A stretch of 64,000 bases of DNA from Sva-07 sp963716235 (GTDB lineage: Bacteria > Actinomycetota > Acidimicrobiia > Acidimicrobiales > Ilumatobacteraceae), in the NCBI GenBank assembly GCA_963716235.1, contig CAVQTE010000020.1, forward strand, positions 434,001-498,000, in the 5' to 3' direction. Below the pieces are notes generated by a model. It saw only the letters and a program-made list of their open reading frames with translations, was not told where the DNA came from and did no database searches. Shown one piece after another: positions 6,590-14,860 of the stretch. A program made the position numbers and the translations under genes. The stretch's first letter is position 1, and the number at the start of each line of letters is the position of its first letter.

Positions 6590-8494
6590 ATGCAGCTGCT
6601 GTCGCCCGTCACCTTCGCGTCGAGAACCGCACCGAACCGCGTCATGTTCGGCCCGCACGTCACCAATCTCGGCGCCGACGACCGCTCGATCCCCGCCCGC
6701 CAGGTGGCCTATTACGAGCGACGGGCGCGCGGCGGCTGCGGAACGATCGTGGCGGAGGGTGCTTCGGTCCACGCGTCGGACTGGCCGTACGAGCGAACGC
6801 CTCTCGCCGAACGATGCGGCCAGGGATGGGCCGACATCGTGGCCGCGTGTCGACCGCACGGCTCGCTCGTGATTGCGTCGCTCGACCACGCCGGCGGCCA
6901 GGGTTCGTCCGCATACAGCCAGGCGCCGCTGTGGGCACCGTCGCGTGTGCCCGAGGTCAACAGTCGAGAGGTTCCCAAGTGGATGGAGGCCGATGACATC
7001 GCGGCCGTCATCGACGGGTTCTCCCGTGCGACCCGGATCGCTGTCGACGCCGATGTCGACGGTGTGGAGATCAATGCGGGCCAGCACAGCCTGGTCCGCC
7101 AGTTCCTCTCGGGTCTCACGAATCAGCGTGGCGACGCCTGGGGGCAGGATCGGTTGCTGTTCGCCCGTCAGGCGATCGCTGCAGTCCGATCCGCGGCCGG
7201 TGAGCGCATCGTCGGGCTGAGACTCTCGTGCGACGAGCTCGCACCATGGGCGGGGATCACCCCTGAGATGGCGCCCGGCATCGCCGCGACGCTCGTCGGC
7301 GAGGGGCTCGACTACCTCGTGGTGACCCGCGGGTCGATCTACACGGTGGAGAAGACCCGACCGGACTTCCACGAGCCGACGGGCTTCAACATCGAGCTCT
7401 GCCGCTCGGTTCGCACTGCGGTGCAGGAGACGGCGCCACAGGTGCCGGTCATCCTGCAGGGCTCGATCGTCGAGGTCGGTCAGGCCGAGTGGACGCTCGG
7501 CGGCTACGACGACCCCGCCCTGTGCGATGCGGTGGAGATGACCCGCGCACAGATCGCCGACCCCGATCTCGTCGCCAAGCTCGTCAACGGTGAGGCCGAC
7601 CGCATCCGGCCGTGCACTCGCTGCAACCAGACCTGTCAGGTGCGCGACGCCCGCAACCCGATCGTCACGTGCATCGGCGAGCCGACCAGTGGTCGCGAGA
7701 CCGAGGACCCCGACTGGTACGTGCCCGCTGCGCACCCACGCGATGTGGTGGTGGTCGGCGCCGGCCCCGCCGGACTCGAGGCGGCACGCGTTGCTGCGGT
7801 CCGGGGGCACCGGGTCAGGATCGTCGAGCGTGACGATTGCGTCGGCGGGATGGCCCGCATCGCAGGGCCGAACGGCGCGCTGGTCGACTGGTGGCAACGC
7901 GAGCACACCCATCTGGGAACGGACATCGCGACGGGGACCGACTCGTGGGAAACCGATGGTCGCACCGTTGTCATCCAGGCCACCGGTTCGGTTCCCGGTC
8001 CGCACCCGTACGAGGTGGACGACGGCGCCGGCGTGATCGACGTCGCTGACCTCCGCCGGGGCACCGCCACGCTTCCCGTCGAGGGCATGATCGTGTTGTT
8101 CGACCCGATCGGCGGACCGAGCGCCGTGTCACTCGCCGAGGAGCTCGGCCCCCGCGCCGTGCTCATCACGCAGGACAACATCGCCGGCAACGAACTCGCC
8201 CGAACCGGTGACCTTGCACCCGCAAACACCCGCCTCGCCCAGCAGGGGGTCACGATCGAGCGGCGCACCTTGTTGCGCAGCGTTCGGGCGATCGGAACCG
8301 GCGCGTTGGAGGTCGAGGTGGAGGATCGTTACACCGGCCGGCGGCGCACGATCCCGTGCACCGCTGTCGTCGACTGTGGATTCCGGGTGCCCACGGACCC
8401 GATCGACGCAGCGGTGCAGATCGGTGACGCAGTCGCTCCCCGGACGATTCTCGAAGCTGTGCTCGAGGGCCGTCGAGCAGCGTTGGCGTTGTAG
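6590..8494 (+). CDS. FadH/OYE-family flavin oxidoreductase (2,4-dienoyl-CoA reductase-like), mycofactocin-associated type 1 candidate
   Basis: A 634-residue protein joins an old-yellow-enzyme TIM barrel (FMN; about residues 1-350) to a FAD/NAD(P) domain. The linker IRPCTRCNQTCQVRDARN followed by a further Cys keeps the C-x2-C-x3-C-x11-C ligands of a [4Fe-4S] cluster, as in E. coli FadH. The dinucleotide motif VVVGAGPAGLEAARVAA lies at about 384-400. Families of this architecture are reported to co-occur with mycofactocin genes, and mftC lies two genes upstream, so it may use or recycle the cofactor; that is inference. It starts 8 bp after plsY, so probably the same transcript. Confidence 0.82.
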   Translation: MQLLSPVTFASRTAPNRVMFGPHVTNLGADDRSIPARQVAYYERRARGGCGTIVAEGASVHASDWPYERTPLAERCGQGWADIVAACRPHGSLVIASLDHAGGQGSSAYSQAPLWAPSRVPEVNSREVPKWMEADDIAAVIDGFSRATRIAVDADVDGVEINAGQHSLVRQFLSGLTNQRGDAWGQDRLLFARQAIAAVRSAAGERIVGLRLSCDELAPWAGITPEMAPGIAATLVGEGLDYLVVTRGSIYTVEKTRPDFHEPTGFNIELCRSVRTAVQETAPQVPVILQGSIVEVGQAEWTLGGYDDPALCDAVEMTRAQIADPDLVAKLVNGEADRIRPCTRCNQTCQVRDARNPIVTCIGEPTSGRETEDPDWYVPAAHPRDVVVVGAGPAGLEAARVAAVRGHRVRIVERDDCVGGMARIAGPNGALVDWWQREHTHLGTDIATGTDSWETDGRTVVIQATGSVPGPHPYEVDDGAGVIDVADLRRGTATLPVEGMIVLFDPIGGPSAVSLAEELGPRAVLITQDNIAGNELARTGDLAPANTRLAQQGVTIERRTLLRSVRAIGTGALEVEVEDRYTGRRRTIPCTAVVDCGFRVPTDPIDAAVQIGDAVAPRTILEAVLEGRRAALAL

Positions 8495-8514
8495 CGATCG
8501 ACGGATCGACCTGG

Positions 8515-9531
8515 TCACGCCATCTGCGTCGACTGGGTCGTCGGAGGGATGACGACCAGCTTCCCGCGGACACGACCCGCCTCGAGCTCGCGCATCGCAG
8601 CGGGCACTTCGGTGAGCGCGAAGGTTCGCTCAACCACTGGCGTCACGTCGCCACGCTCGATGAGTTCCCGTAGCCGCTCCAGCCCCGAGAAGTGCTCCTT
8701 CGAGATCAACATCGCGAGACGCTGGCCGACGAAGGGTGACAACGTCACCGCCCGCAGCTGGCGACCCATTCCCAGCCACTTGCCCATGTCCGCGTCCCCG
8801 CCCACCACGAGCGTGCCATGGTCGGTCAGCACGGAGCGCAGCTGCGAGAGCGACGAGCTGCTGACCATGTCGATGATCAGGTCGAAGCGCGTGTCCCCGG
8901 CGGTGACGTCGTCGTGCTGGTAGTCGATGACGTGGTCAGCACCGAGCGAGCGGACGAGATCGACCTTCGCCGAACTGCAGACACCGGTGACGGTGGCACC
9001 CATGGCCTTGGCGACCTGGACGGCAAACGTGCCGACGCCGCCCGAGGCGCCGATGATCAGCACCCGTTGACCGGCTTCGACGCGGCCGACGTCGCAGACC
9101 GCCTGGAGCGCGGTCAGGCCGGACACCGCAATGGCTGCTGCCTGGTCGAAGCGCAGGTTCGTCGGCATTCGTGCCAGCTTGCTCTCCTTCGCTGCAGCGA
9201 ACTGGGCGAACGATCCCTTGCCGATGCCGAACACGTCGTCGCCGACGCTGAATCGGGTGACCTCGGCCCCGGCGGCAACCACACGGCCCGCGAGGTCCAG
9301 CCCGGGGACCGGATTCTTCGGTCCGCGCAGCCCGTATGCGAGGCGCATGGCGTAGGGCTCACCTGCCATCAGGTGCTGCGTCCCTCGGTCGAGCCCGGCG
9401 GCGCGAACCTCGATGAGCACCTCGTCGGCGGCGATGGTCGGAACCGGGCGTTCGCCCAGCCGCAGCTGGTCGGCGGTCCCGTATCGGTCCTGGACGATCG
9501 CGGTCATCTTGGTCGTCGCGTTGGTTGTCAT
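8515..9531 (-). CDS. Zinc-independent MDR-family NAD(P)H-dependent oxidoreductase (quinone oxidoreductase-like)
   Basis: A 338-residue medium-chain dehydrogenase/reductase. The cofactor motif is GASGGVGTFAVQVAKAMGA at about residues 157-175, and GLDLAGRVVAAG stands at the substrate-domain boundary. Catalytic and structural zinc cysteines are not apparent, which places it near quinone or enone reductases rather than alcohol dehydrogenases. The substrate is unknown. An AGGAG lies about 8 nt before the ATG. It diverges from a TetR regulator with a 13-bp palindrome between the two starts, so it is probably controlled by that repressor in response to a small lipophilic or reactive compound. Confidence 0.85.
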   Translation of the reverse strand: MTTNATTKMTAIVQDRYGTADQLRLGERPVPTIAADEVLIEVRAAGLDRGTQHLMAGEPYAMRLAYGLRGPKNPVPGLDLAGRVVAAGAEVTRFSVGDDVFGIGKGSFAQFAAAKESKLARMPTNLRFDQAAAIAVSGLTALQAVCDVGRVEAGQRVLIIGASGGVGTFAVQVAKAMGATVTGVCSSAKVDLVRSLGADHVIDYQHDDVTAGDTRFDLIIDMVSSSSLSQLRSVLTDHGTLVVGGDADMGKWLGMGRQLRAVTLSPFVGQRLAMLISKEHFSGLERLRELIERGDVTPVVERTFALTEVPAAMRELEAGRVRGKLVVIPPTTQSTQMA

Positions 9532-9575
9532 CTCATTTGCTCCTGGGTGGGCGAAGTGCCGTCGCTGAGGCGCAC

Positions 9576-9588
9576 CTTACGACGTAAG
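9576..9588. promoter_or_regulatory. Candidate TetR operator
   Basis: CTTACGACGTAAG is a perfect 13-bp inverted repeat (6-nt arms, one central base). It lies in the 102-bp space between the divergent oxidoreductase and TetR genes. A related TACGTTGTACG lies at 9610-9620. TetR-family operators are commonly of this form and place. Confidence 0.5.
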
Positions 9589-9633
9589 ATATCTAGAAAG
9601 ATTAGACATACGTTGTACGGTTGTCAACCGAAC

Positions 9634-10335
9634 ATGCCGACATCATCCGACCGATCAACGCCACTCCCGGAGCCAGGACCCACACGAAAGCGAACGCCGC
9701 TCAGTCGCGAACGCGCCCTGCACGCTGCCGTCGAGCTGGCCGACAACGAGGGCATCGACGCAGTGACCATGCGCAAACTCGCCCAGGCGTTGGGGGTCGA
9801 GGCGATGTCGCTCTACCACCACGTTGCGAACAAGAGCGACATCTTGGACGGGATGGTCGACCTGGTGTTCTCCGAGATCGACCTGCCCGACGAGGCAGCC
9901 GGCTGGACCGGTGCCATGACAGTGCGGTCACGATCGGTTCGCGCCGCGCTGCTCCGCCACCGGTGGGCGATCGGTCTCATGGAGTCCCGGACGTCGCCCG
10001 GGCCGGCGACGATGCGCCACCACGACGCGGTGATCGGAGCCTGCCGCCGCGCGGGATTCTCGATCGAGATGACGGCACATGCGTTCTCCCTGATCGACAG
10101 CTACATCTACGGCTTCGTGCTGCAGGAGGTCGGCCTGCCGTTCAACGACGGCGACGACCTCGGCGAGCTCGTCGACTCGATCATGCCGCCGGACATGGCG
10201 GAGACGTATCCCCACTTCGCCGAACTGGCGTCCGAGTTCGTCCTCCGGCCCGGCTACAGCTACAGCGACGAATTCGAGTTCGGCCTCCGCCTCATCCTCG
10301 ACACGCTCGACGCCAAACGATCGACCGCCCCGTAA
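9634..10335 (+). CDS. TetR/AcrR-family transcriptional regulator
   Basis: A 233-residue protein. The N-terminal helix-turn-helix region reads LSRERALHAAVELADNEG then VTMRKLAQALGVEAMSLYHHV, the classic TetR DNA-binding pattern with a Tyr-His-His at the recognition helix. The C-terminal part (about 90-230) is the ligand-binding and dimerisation region, like the tetracycline-repressor C-domain group. The ATG at 9634 is the first start beyond the divergent promoter; readthrough further upstream only shadows the oxidoreductase. It most likely represses itself and the oxidoreductase at 8515-9531 through the palindrome at 9576. The inducer is unknown. Confidence 0.88.
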   Translation: MPTSSDRSTPLPEPGPTRKRTPLSRERALHAAVELADNEGIDAVTMRKLAQALGVEAMSLYHHVANKSDILDGMVDLVFSEIDLPDEAAGWTGAMTVRSRSVRAALLRHRWAIGLMESRTSPGPATMRHHDAVIGACRRAGFSIEMTAHAFSLIDSYIYGFVLQEVGLPFNDGDDLGELVDSIMPPDMAETYPHFAELASEFVLRPGYSYSDEFEFGLRLILDTLDAKRSTAP

Positions 10336-10371
10336 CATCCCTCCCTGCATCCTCCCCCGGGCCCGCAATCT

Positions 10372-10423
10372 CGTTTGCGGGAGGATTCGGTTGGCCCGCA
10401 CCGTCGGAACTGCCACGTAAACG
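10372..10423. repeat. Dispersed hairpin repeat, TTTGCG family, copy B
   Basis: CGTTTGCG (10372-10379) faces CGTAAACG (10416-10423) with one mismatch, and the core ATTCGGTTGGCCCG matches copy A at 3351-3401. It sits 36 bp after the TetR stop and 32 bp before the SDR start. As with copy A, it separates two genes read in the same direction. Confidence 0.65.
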
Positions 10424-10455
10424 GGAACGTAGGTCGGCTCTGGCACACTCGCGCA

Positions 10456-11220
10456 ATGGATCTGTTCGATCTCTCGGGTCGGGTTGCCGTGGTCACGGGC
10501 GGCTCACGTGGACTCGGCCGGGAAATGGCGTTGGCGTTTGCCGATCACGGCGCGGACATCGTGATCGCCAGCCGCAAGTTGGACGCGTGCGAGGCAGTCG
10601 CCGCCGAGGTCGAAGCGCTCGGCCGACGCGCGCTCGCGGTGGCGTACCACGCCGGCGAATGGGCCGACAGCGACCGGCTCCACGAGACGGTGTACGCCGA
10701 GTTCGGTCGCTGTGACATCCTCGTCAACAACGCCGGCATGTCGCCGCTGTACCCGAGCGTCGATGCGATCAGCGAGATGCTCTACGACAAGGTGATGGAC
10801 GTCAACCTGAAAGGTCCGTTCCGACTGTCGGCGCTGATCGGAACCCGAATGGCCGGCCCCGACCACGGGGGCAGCGATGGTGGCTCGATCATCTTCGTGT
10901 CGTCGATCGCCTCGCACCGGCCCAGCCCGAACGAACTCGTCTACGGCGCCGCCAAAGCCGGGATCAACAATCTCACCTACGGCCTCGCCCGGACGCTCGG
11001 CCCGAAGGTGCGCGTCAACTGCATCGCACCCGGGCCGTTCCTCACCGACATCTCCACGGCGTGGGACCTCGATGCGTTCACGAACTCGGCGAAGGCCGGA
11101 TTCGCGCTCGGGCGCGGAGGCGAACCCCACGAGATCGTCGGCACCGCGCTGTACCTCGCCAGCGATGCGTCGTCGTACACGACGGGCGCGGTGATCGACG
11201 TCGACGGCGGACCACGCTGA
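10456..11220 (+). CDS. Short-chain dehydrogenase/reductase (SDR), classical
   Basis: A 254-residue classical SDR. The cofactor motif VVTGGSRGLGREMA is at about residues 13-26, NNAG at about 92-95, and the catalytic serine precedes the active-site YGAAK near 158-162, all intact. The C-terminal GAVIDVDGGPR is typical of FabG-like enzymes. It oxidises an alcohol or reduces a ketone with NAD(P); the substrate is not readable. The start ATG at 10456 follows repeat copy B. The acyl-CoA synthetase begins about 60 bp downstream in the same direction, so a role in lipid or steroid breakdown is possible but unproven. Confidence 0.88.
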   Translation: MDLFDLSGRVAVVTGGSRGLGREMALAFADHGADIVIASRKLDACEAVAAEVEALGRRALAVAYHAGEWADSDRLHETVYAEFGRCDILVNNAGMSPLYPSVDAISEMLYDKVMDVNLKGPFRLSALIGTRMAGPDHGGSDGGSIIFVSSIASHRPSPNELVYGAAKAGINNLTYGLARTLGPKVRVNCIAPGPFLTDISTAWDLDAFTNSAKAGFALGRGGEPHEIVGTALYLASDASSYTTGAVIDVDGGPR

Positions 11221-11267
11221 TCTGCCGACACCGCTGGTCCGCGTGACCATCGACACACCGGCATCGC

Positions 11268-11273
11268 TACTGT
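11268..11273 (+). promoter_or_regulatory. Probable -10 box for a leaderless acyl-CoA synthetase transcript
   Basis: TACTGT lies 6 nt before the ATG at 11280, with no Shine-Dalgarno. Motif and spacing match those upstream of mftA. This suggests leaderless transcription starting at the initiation codon. Confidence 0.35.
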
Positions 11274-11279
11274 GACGGC

Positions 11280-12908
11280 ATGGAGATGCATTTCGCGACC
11301 GTCTGGGAATCGATCGCCGACGCGATCCCCGAGCTCCCGGCGGTGACGCACGGCGACGTCACCCGATCGTGGTCCGACTACGACGATCGGGCGGCCCGAG
11401 TGGCCGGAGCGCTGGATGCCGCGGGGCTCGGTCCGGATTCGAAGGTCGCTCTCTTCATGTACAACTGCAACGAGTACATGGAGTCGCAGTACGGCGTGTT
11501 CAAGATGCGCGGTGTGCCCATCAACGTCAACTACCGATACCTCGACGACGAACTCTGGTACCTGCTCGACAACTCCGACTCCGAAGCGATCATCTTCCAC
11601 TCGTCACTCGGTGACCGGGTGGCACGGGTAGCCGACCGCCTGCCGAAGCTGAAGCTGCTGATCGAGGTCGACGACGGCGGAGCGGGCCAGGTCCCCAACG
11701 CAGTCGCCTACGACGAGACGATCGCGGCAACAGCGCCGATGGCGCGCCTCGAACGGTCCGAGGACGACCTCTACATGCTGTACACCGGCGGCACCACCGG
11801 GATGCCCAAGGGCGTGATGTACGACATGGGGGGCCTCACCCGTGGGTTCGTCACGCTGGGCCTGCCCATGTTGGGGCTCGCCGCACCGTCGGATGCTGCC
11901 GAGGTCGCCGGGATGATCAAGGGGGCTTCGGCCAACGGCCCGACCCTCACGTCGATCCCGTCGGCGCCGCTGATGCACGGCACCGGCTGCTGGCTCGGCT
12001 GGTTCATTCCGCACTTGGCGGGTGGCCACGTCGTCACCCTCGAGAGCAGGAGCCTGGACGCCCACGAACTGTTGTCCACCGTCGAGCGGCACCGGGCGAC
12101 GTCGATCACGATCGTCGGCGACAGCTTCGCCAAGCCGATCATCCGCGCACTCGACGAGGGCAAGCCCGGCGACGGCCGGTACGACACCTCGTCGATCGCC
12201 ATGTTCATCTCGTCAGGGGTGATGTGGACGTCCGAAGTGAAGCAACAGCTGCTCGACCGCATCGAACAGGCGGTCCTCGTCGATGCGATCGGTTCATCGG
12301 AAGGGTCGATGGGCACCCAGATCACGATGAAGGGCGTGCCGACCGAGACTGCCAAGTTCACCAAGACCCCCGAGACCAAGGTCTTCACCGACGACGACCG
12401 CGAGGTCGAGCCCGGGTCGGATGTGGTCGGCATGGTCGCAGCCGGTGGCAACGTGCCGATCGGCTACTACAAGGACGAGGCGAAGTCGGCGCGAACCTTC
12501 CGGGTCATCGACGGCATCCGATACTCGTTCCCGGGCGACTTCGCGAAAGTCGCAGCGGATGGTTCGCTCATCCTCCTGGGGCGGGGCAGCCAGGTGATCA
12601 ACACCGGCGGCGAGAAGGTCTTCCCCGAGGAGGTCGAGGAGGCCGTCAAGCGGGTGCCCGGTGTTCGCGACTGCTTGGTGGTCGGATTGGAGAACGAGAA
12701 GTTCGGTCAAGCAGTGACGGCGGTCGTCTCACTCGACGAGGACGCCACCTGCGACGAAGCCGGCATCATCGCTTCGGTCAAGCACGATCTCGCCGGCTAC
12801 AAGGCGCCGAAGTCGGTCGTCTTCGTCGACCATGTGCCCCGCGCACCCAACGGCAAGGCCGACTACCGCCGCGCCACGGAGCACGCCGAATCCGCTGTCA
12901 CCACCTGA
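11280..12908 (+). CDS. AMP-forming acyl-CoA synthetase (FadD-like)
   Basis: A 542-residue member of the ANL superfamily. The phosphate-binding loop is YTGGTTGMPKGVMYD at about residues 163-177. Later hallmarks are the adenylate-binding IGSSEGS, GRGSQVINTGGEKV with the hinge region, and the C-terminal lysine motif PNGKADYR. It activates a carboxylic acid with ATP and CoA. The residue pattern GSSEG in place of YGxTE is common in the FadD17/19-like actinobacterial group, which suggests medium or long chain or steroid side-chain acids; that is inference. ATG at 11280 was chosen; an ATG two codons on also exists. A strong palindrome follows the stop. Confidence 0.9.
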   Translation: MEMHFATVWESIADAIPELPAVTHGDVTRSWSDYDDRAARVAGALDAAGLGPDSKVALFMYNCNEYMESQYGVFKMRGVPINVNYRYLDDELWYLLDNSDSEAIIFHSSLGDRVARVADRLPKLKLLIEVDDGGAGQVPNAVAYDETIAATAPMARLERSEDDLYMLYTGGTTGMPKGVMYDMGGLTRGFVTLGLPMLGLAAPSDAAEVAGMIKGASANGPTLTSIPSAPLMHGTGCWLGWFIPHLAGGHVVTLESRSLDAHELLSTVERHRATSITIVGDSFAKPIIRALDEGKPGDGRYDTSSIAMFISSGVMWTSEVKQQLLDRIEQAVLVDAIGSSEGSMGTQITMKGVPTETAKFTKTPETKVFTDDDREVEPGSDVVGMVAAGGNVPIGYYKDEAKSARTFRVIDGIRYSFPGDFAKVAADGSLILLGRGSQVINTGGEKVFPEEVEEAVKRVPGVRDCLVVGLENEKFGQAVTAVVSLDEDATCDEAGIIASVKHDLAGYKAPKSVVFVDHVPRAPNGKADYRRATEHAESAVTT

Positions 12909-12914
12909 CCGCCC

Positions 12915-12961
12915 TTCTCGTGAACTCGTGCGCGAACTGTTCGCGTACGAGTTCACGAGAA
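12915..12961. terminator. Strong palindrome between convergent genes, candidate bidirectional terminator
   Basis: Two 22-nt arms (12915-12936 and 12940-12961) pair with one mismatch around CTG. It lies 6 bp after the acyl-CoA synthetase stop and 13 bp before the stop of the convergent hydrolase gene, so it could terminate both transcripts. There is no T-tract. A related but degenerate element lies at 49762-49810. Confidence 0.65.
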
Positions 12962-12974
12962 TGCCGTGGGAGCG

Positions 12975-13736
12975 TCAGGTGAGGAGTTTCTCGGCGAAGA
13001 AGTCGAGGACGCGGTCGACGCTCGCATCGTCTCGCTGTTCGGTGAGCACCGAGTGGTCACGCTTCGAACCGCTCGGCAGCTCCACCGCGATGAACGCATC
13101 GCCCAGAAGGTCACGCAAGGTCGAGAACCGGTCGCCGACCGAGAAGTCGTCGGCGTAGCGGAGCCCGAGGACCTGACAGCCCTGTGCGGCACGGCCGGCG
13201 ACCGCCGCGGCATCATCGGGAGAGAGATTGAGGTCGGCGGCGCGAGCCGACCCGAACGGAAAGGGCATCGAGGGCTGTGAGAGCACGGGTGCCAGCATGA
13301 TGTCGTCGACCATCATCCCCAGCGCGAACCCGCCGGCGAAGCACATGCCGACAGCACCCACACCTTCGCCACCGACATCCTGGTGCAGGTTGCGCGCCAA
13401 CGCTCGGAGCCAGGCGATGACCGGCGACGTCTGGTTCAGCGCCAGCGTCGTGAACTCCTTGGCCACGCACAGCTTGGCGATCGCAGCCAGCGCCATGGCA
13501 TTCGAGGGCGGCTTGCCCGGCGTGCCGAACAGCGAGGGCATCACCACCGTGAATCCCCGATCCACGACCTCGTTGGCGAACTGGGTGACGAGCGGCGTGA
13601 TGTTGGGGACCTCATGGATCACGACGATGCCGGGTCCCGTACCGCGTCGATACGTCGGGAAGGTCATGCCGGCGGCGGTGAATTCGCCGGGCTGCCACCC
13701 ATCGAGGACTGCGGTGTACTCGGGCTTGGTGCTCAT
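12975..13736 (-). CDS. Dienelactone hydrolase family alpha/beta hydrolase
   Basis: A 253-residue protein of the dienelactone hydrolase family. The nucleophile elbow GMCFAGG at about residue 150 carries the Cys typical of DLH enzymes in place of Ser, and a His near the C terminus (KRDHSVL) fits the triad. IVVIHEVPNITP near residue 36 is the conserved first strand with the oxyanion region. The true substrate is unknown; DLH homologues cleave cyclic esters or act on varied esters. The ATG at 13736 gives a normal start. The APH-fold kinase gene ends 22 bp upstream in the same direction, so the two are likely co-transcribed. Confidence 0.85.
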   Translation of the reverse strand: MSTKPEYTAVLDGWQPGEFTAAGMTFPTYRRGTGPGIVVIHEVPNITPLVTQFANEVVDRGFTVVMPSLFGTPGKPPSNAMALAAIAKLCVAKEFTTLALNQTSPVIAWLRALARNLHQDVGGEGVGAVGMCFAGGFALGMMVDDIMLAPVLSQPSMPFPFGSARAADLNLSPDDAAAVAGRAAQGCQVLGLRYADDFSVGDRFSTLRDLLGDAFIAVELPSGSKRDHSVLTEQRDDASVDRVLDFFAEKLLT

Positions 13737-13758
13737 CGTCGGGTCCTGTCGTCGTGGT

Positions 13759-14796
13759 TCACAGTCGCTTCATCGCTTCGAGCGCCGACTCGGCGAGGAT
13801 CTCGGTGCCCATCTTGAAAGCGTTCAGTTGGTCGTCGCTGATTCCCTGATCGCCCATGGCGCCGTGGAGGTAGCGGGCATACACCCCCTCGGAGATCACG
13901 GCGAGGCGCCACGACCCGAAGGCGATGTAGTAGTCGATCTCCGACAGATCACGACCGGTCTTCGTGGCGTAGCGCTCGAGCAGTTCGGCGTAGGTCGGGA
14001 ACCCCTCGATCCCCGTCGGATCGTTGGGACGGGTCTGCTGGGTGCCCGGATCGGCCCAATAGACACCGACATAGCCGACGTCGGCCAATGGATCACCCAA
14101 CGTGCACAGCTCCCAGTCGAGGACCGCTGCGATTCGGCCCTGCGAGGTGTCGGTGAGCACGTTGCCGAAACGATAATCGCCGTGCGCGATCGAGACCCCC
14201 TGTTGGACCGGCATCCGCTCGGCGAGACGTTTGGCGACCTCGTCGACCGCGGGCAGATCGCGGGTCTTCGAGTTCTGCCACTGGGCGCTCCAGCGCTTCA
14301 CCTGACGCTCGACGTACCCCTCACGCTTGGCGAGGTCACCCAGACCGACGGCATCGACATCGACCGCGTGGAGATCGGCAAGTACGTCGATGAGGTGCAG
14401 CCCGGCGCTCCGACGAAGATCCGGTGTCATCGAGGCGCCCTTGTCGGCGCTGTCGAGCACCACCCCGTCGACGAAGCCCATCACGTAGAACGGCGCGCCG
14501 TTCACTGCATCATCGGTGCACAGGCCGAGTGCTGGCGGCACAGGAACAGCGGTCTTCCCGACAGCCGAGATGATCTTGTGCTCGCGTGCCATGTCGTGCG
14601 CCGTTGCGAGGACGGCGCCGGTCGGCGGGCGACGCAACACGTACTTCGTGCCGTTCGCATCCGTGACCGTGAACGTCAGGTTCGAACGACCGCCGGCAAT
14701 CGGGGTGAACTCGAATGGGGCTTGCGCCCCAACGATGTTGTCGACGAGCCACTCGGTGACGCGATCGCGATCGATTCCGTGAATCGGTTCCTGCAC
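13759..14796 (-). CDS. Phosphotransferase family protein (aminoglycoside phosphotransferase fold, ACAD10/11-like)
   Basis: About 345 residues with the APH/choline kinase fold. IAGGRSNLTFTV near residue 30 is the glycine-rich loop, YVLRRPP the ATP-lysine strand, ISIAHGDYRFGNVL (read here as VSIAHGDYRFGNVL) the catalytic loop with Asp and Asn, and VLDWELCTLGDP the metal-binding Asp region. This WELCTLGDP form is typical of the ACAD10/11-like kinases that act near acyl-CoA metabolism rather than on drugs; 4-hydroxyacyl-CoA phosphorylation is a possible role. GTG at 14794-14796 was chosen because the longer reading back to 14832 enters the palindrome. It is likely co-transcribed with the hydrolase. 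Confidence 0.82.
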   Translation of the reverse strand: MQEPIHGIDRDRVTEWLVDNIVGAQAPFEFTPIAGGRSNLTFTVTDANGTKYVLRRPPTGAVLATAHDMAREHKIISAVGKTAVPVPPALGLCTDDAVNGAPFYVMGFVDGVVLDSADKGASMTPDLRRSAGLHLIDVLADLHAVDVDAVGLGDLAKREGYVERQVKRWSAQWQNSKTRDLPAVDEVAKRLAERMPVQQGVSIAHGDYRFGNVLTDTSQGRIAAVLDWELCTLGDPLADVGYVGVYWADPGTQQTRPNDPTGIEGFPTYAELLERYATKTGRDLSEIDYYIAFGSWRLAVISEGVYARYLHGAMGDQGISDDQLNAFKMGTEILAESALEAMKRL

Positions 14797-14824
14797 GGTC
14801 GCCGACCGTAGTCGCACCGCCGCC

Positions 14825-14857
14825 ACGTACACGATGTGTCTGACACATCGTGTACGT
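14825..14857. repeat. Intergenic palindrome, ACGATGTGT family, copy 2
   Basis: Perfect 16-nt arms (14825-14840 and 14842-14857) flank a single T. The sequence is nearly the same as 4169-4201. It lies 3 bp beyond the stop of the NlpC/P60 gene and upstream of the kinase gene, both on the minus strand, a place suited to a transcript end. No T-tract follows. Confidence 0.75.
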
Positions 14858-14860
14858 CGA

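Noticed and set aside
6569..8005. Antisense reading of 478 codons over the FadH/OYE gene
   Set aside because: Shadow of the real gene; Arg/Asp/His-rich with no motif.
10456..11220. SDR as an mftD-like or mycofactocin-dependent dehydrogenase
   Set aside because: It is a plain classical SDR about 4.7 kb from mftC and not of the MftD family; no feature ties it to the cofactor.
13228..14811. Plus-strand reading of 527 codons across the hydrolase and kinase genes
   Set aside because: It spans two real minus-strand genes and their gap and has no domain signature.
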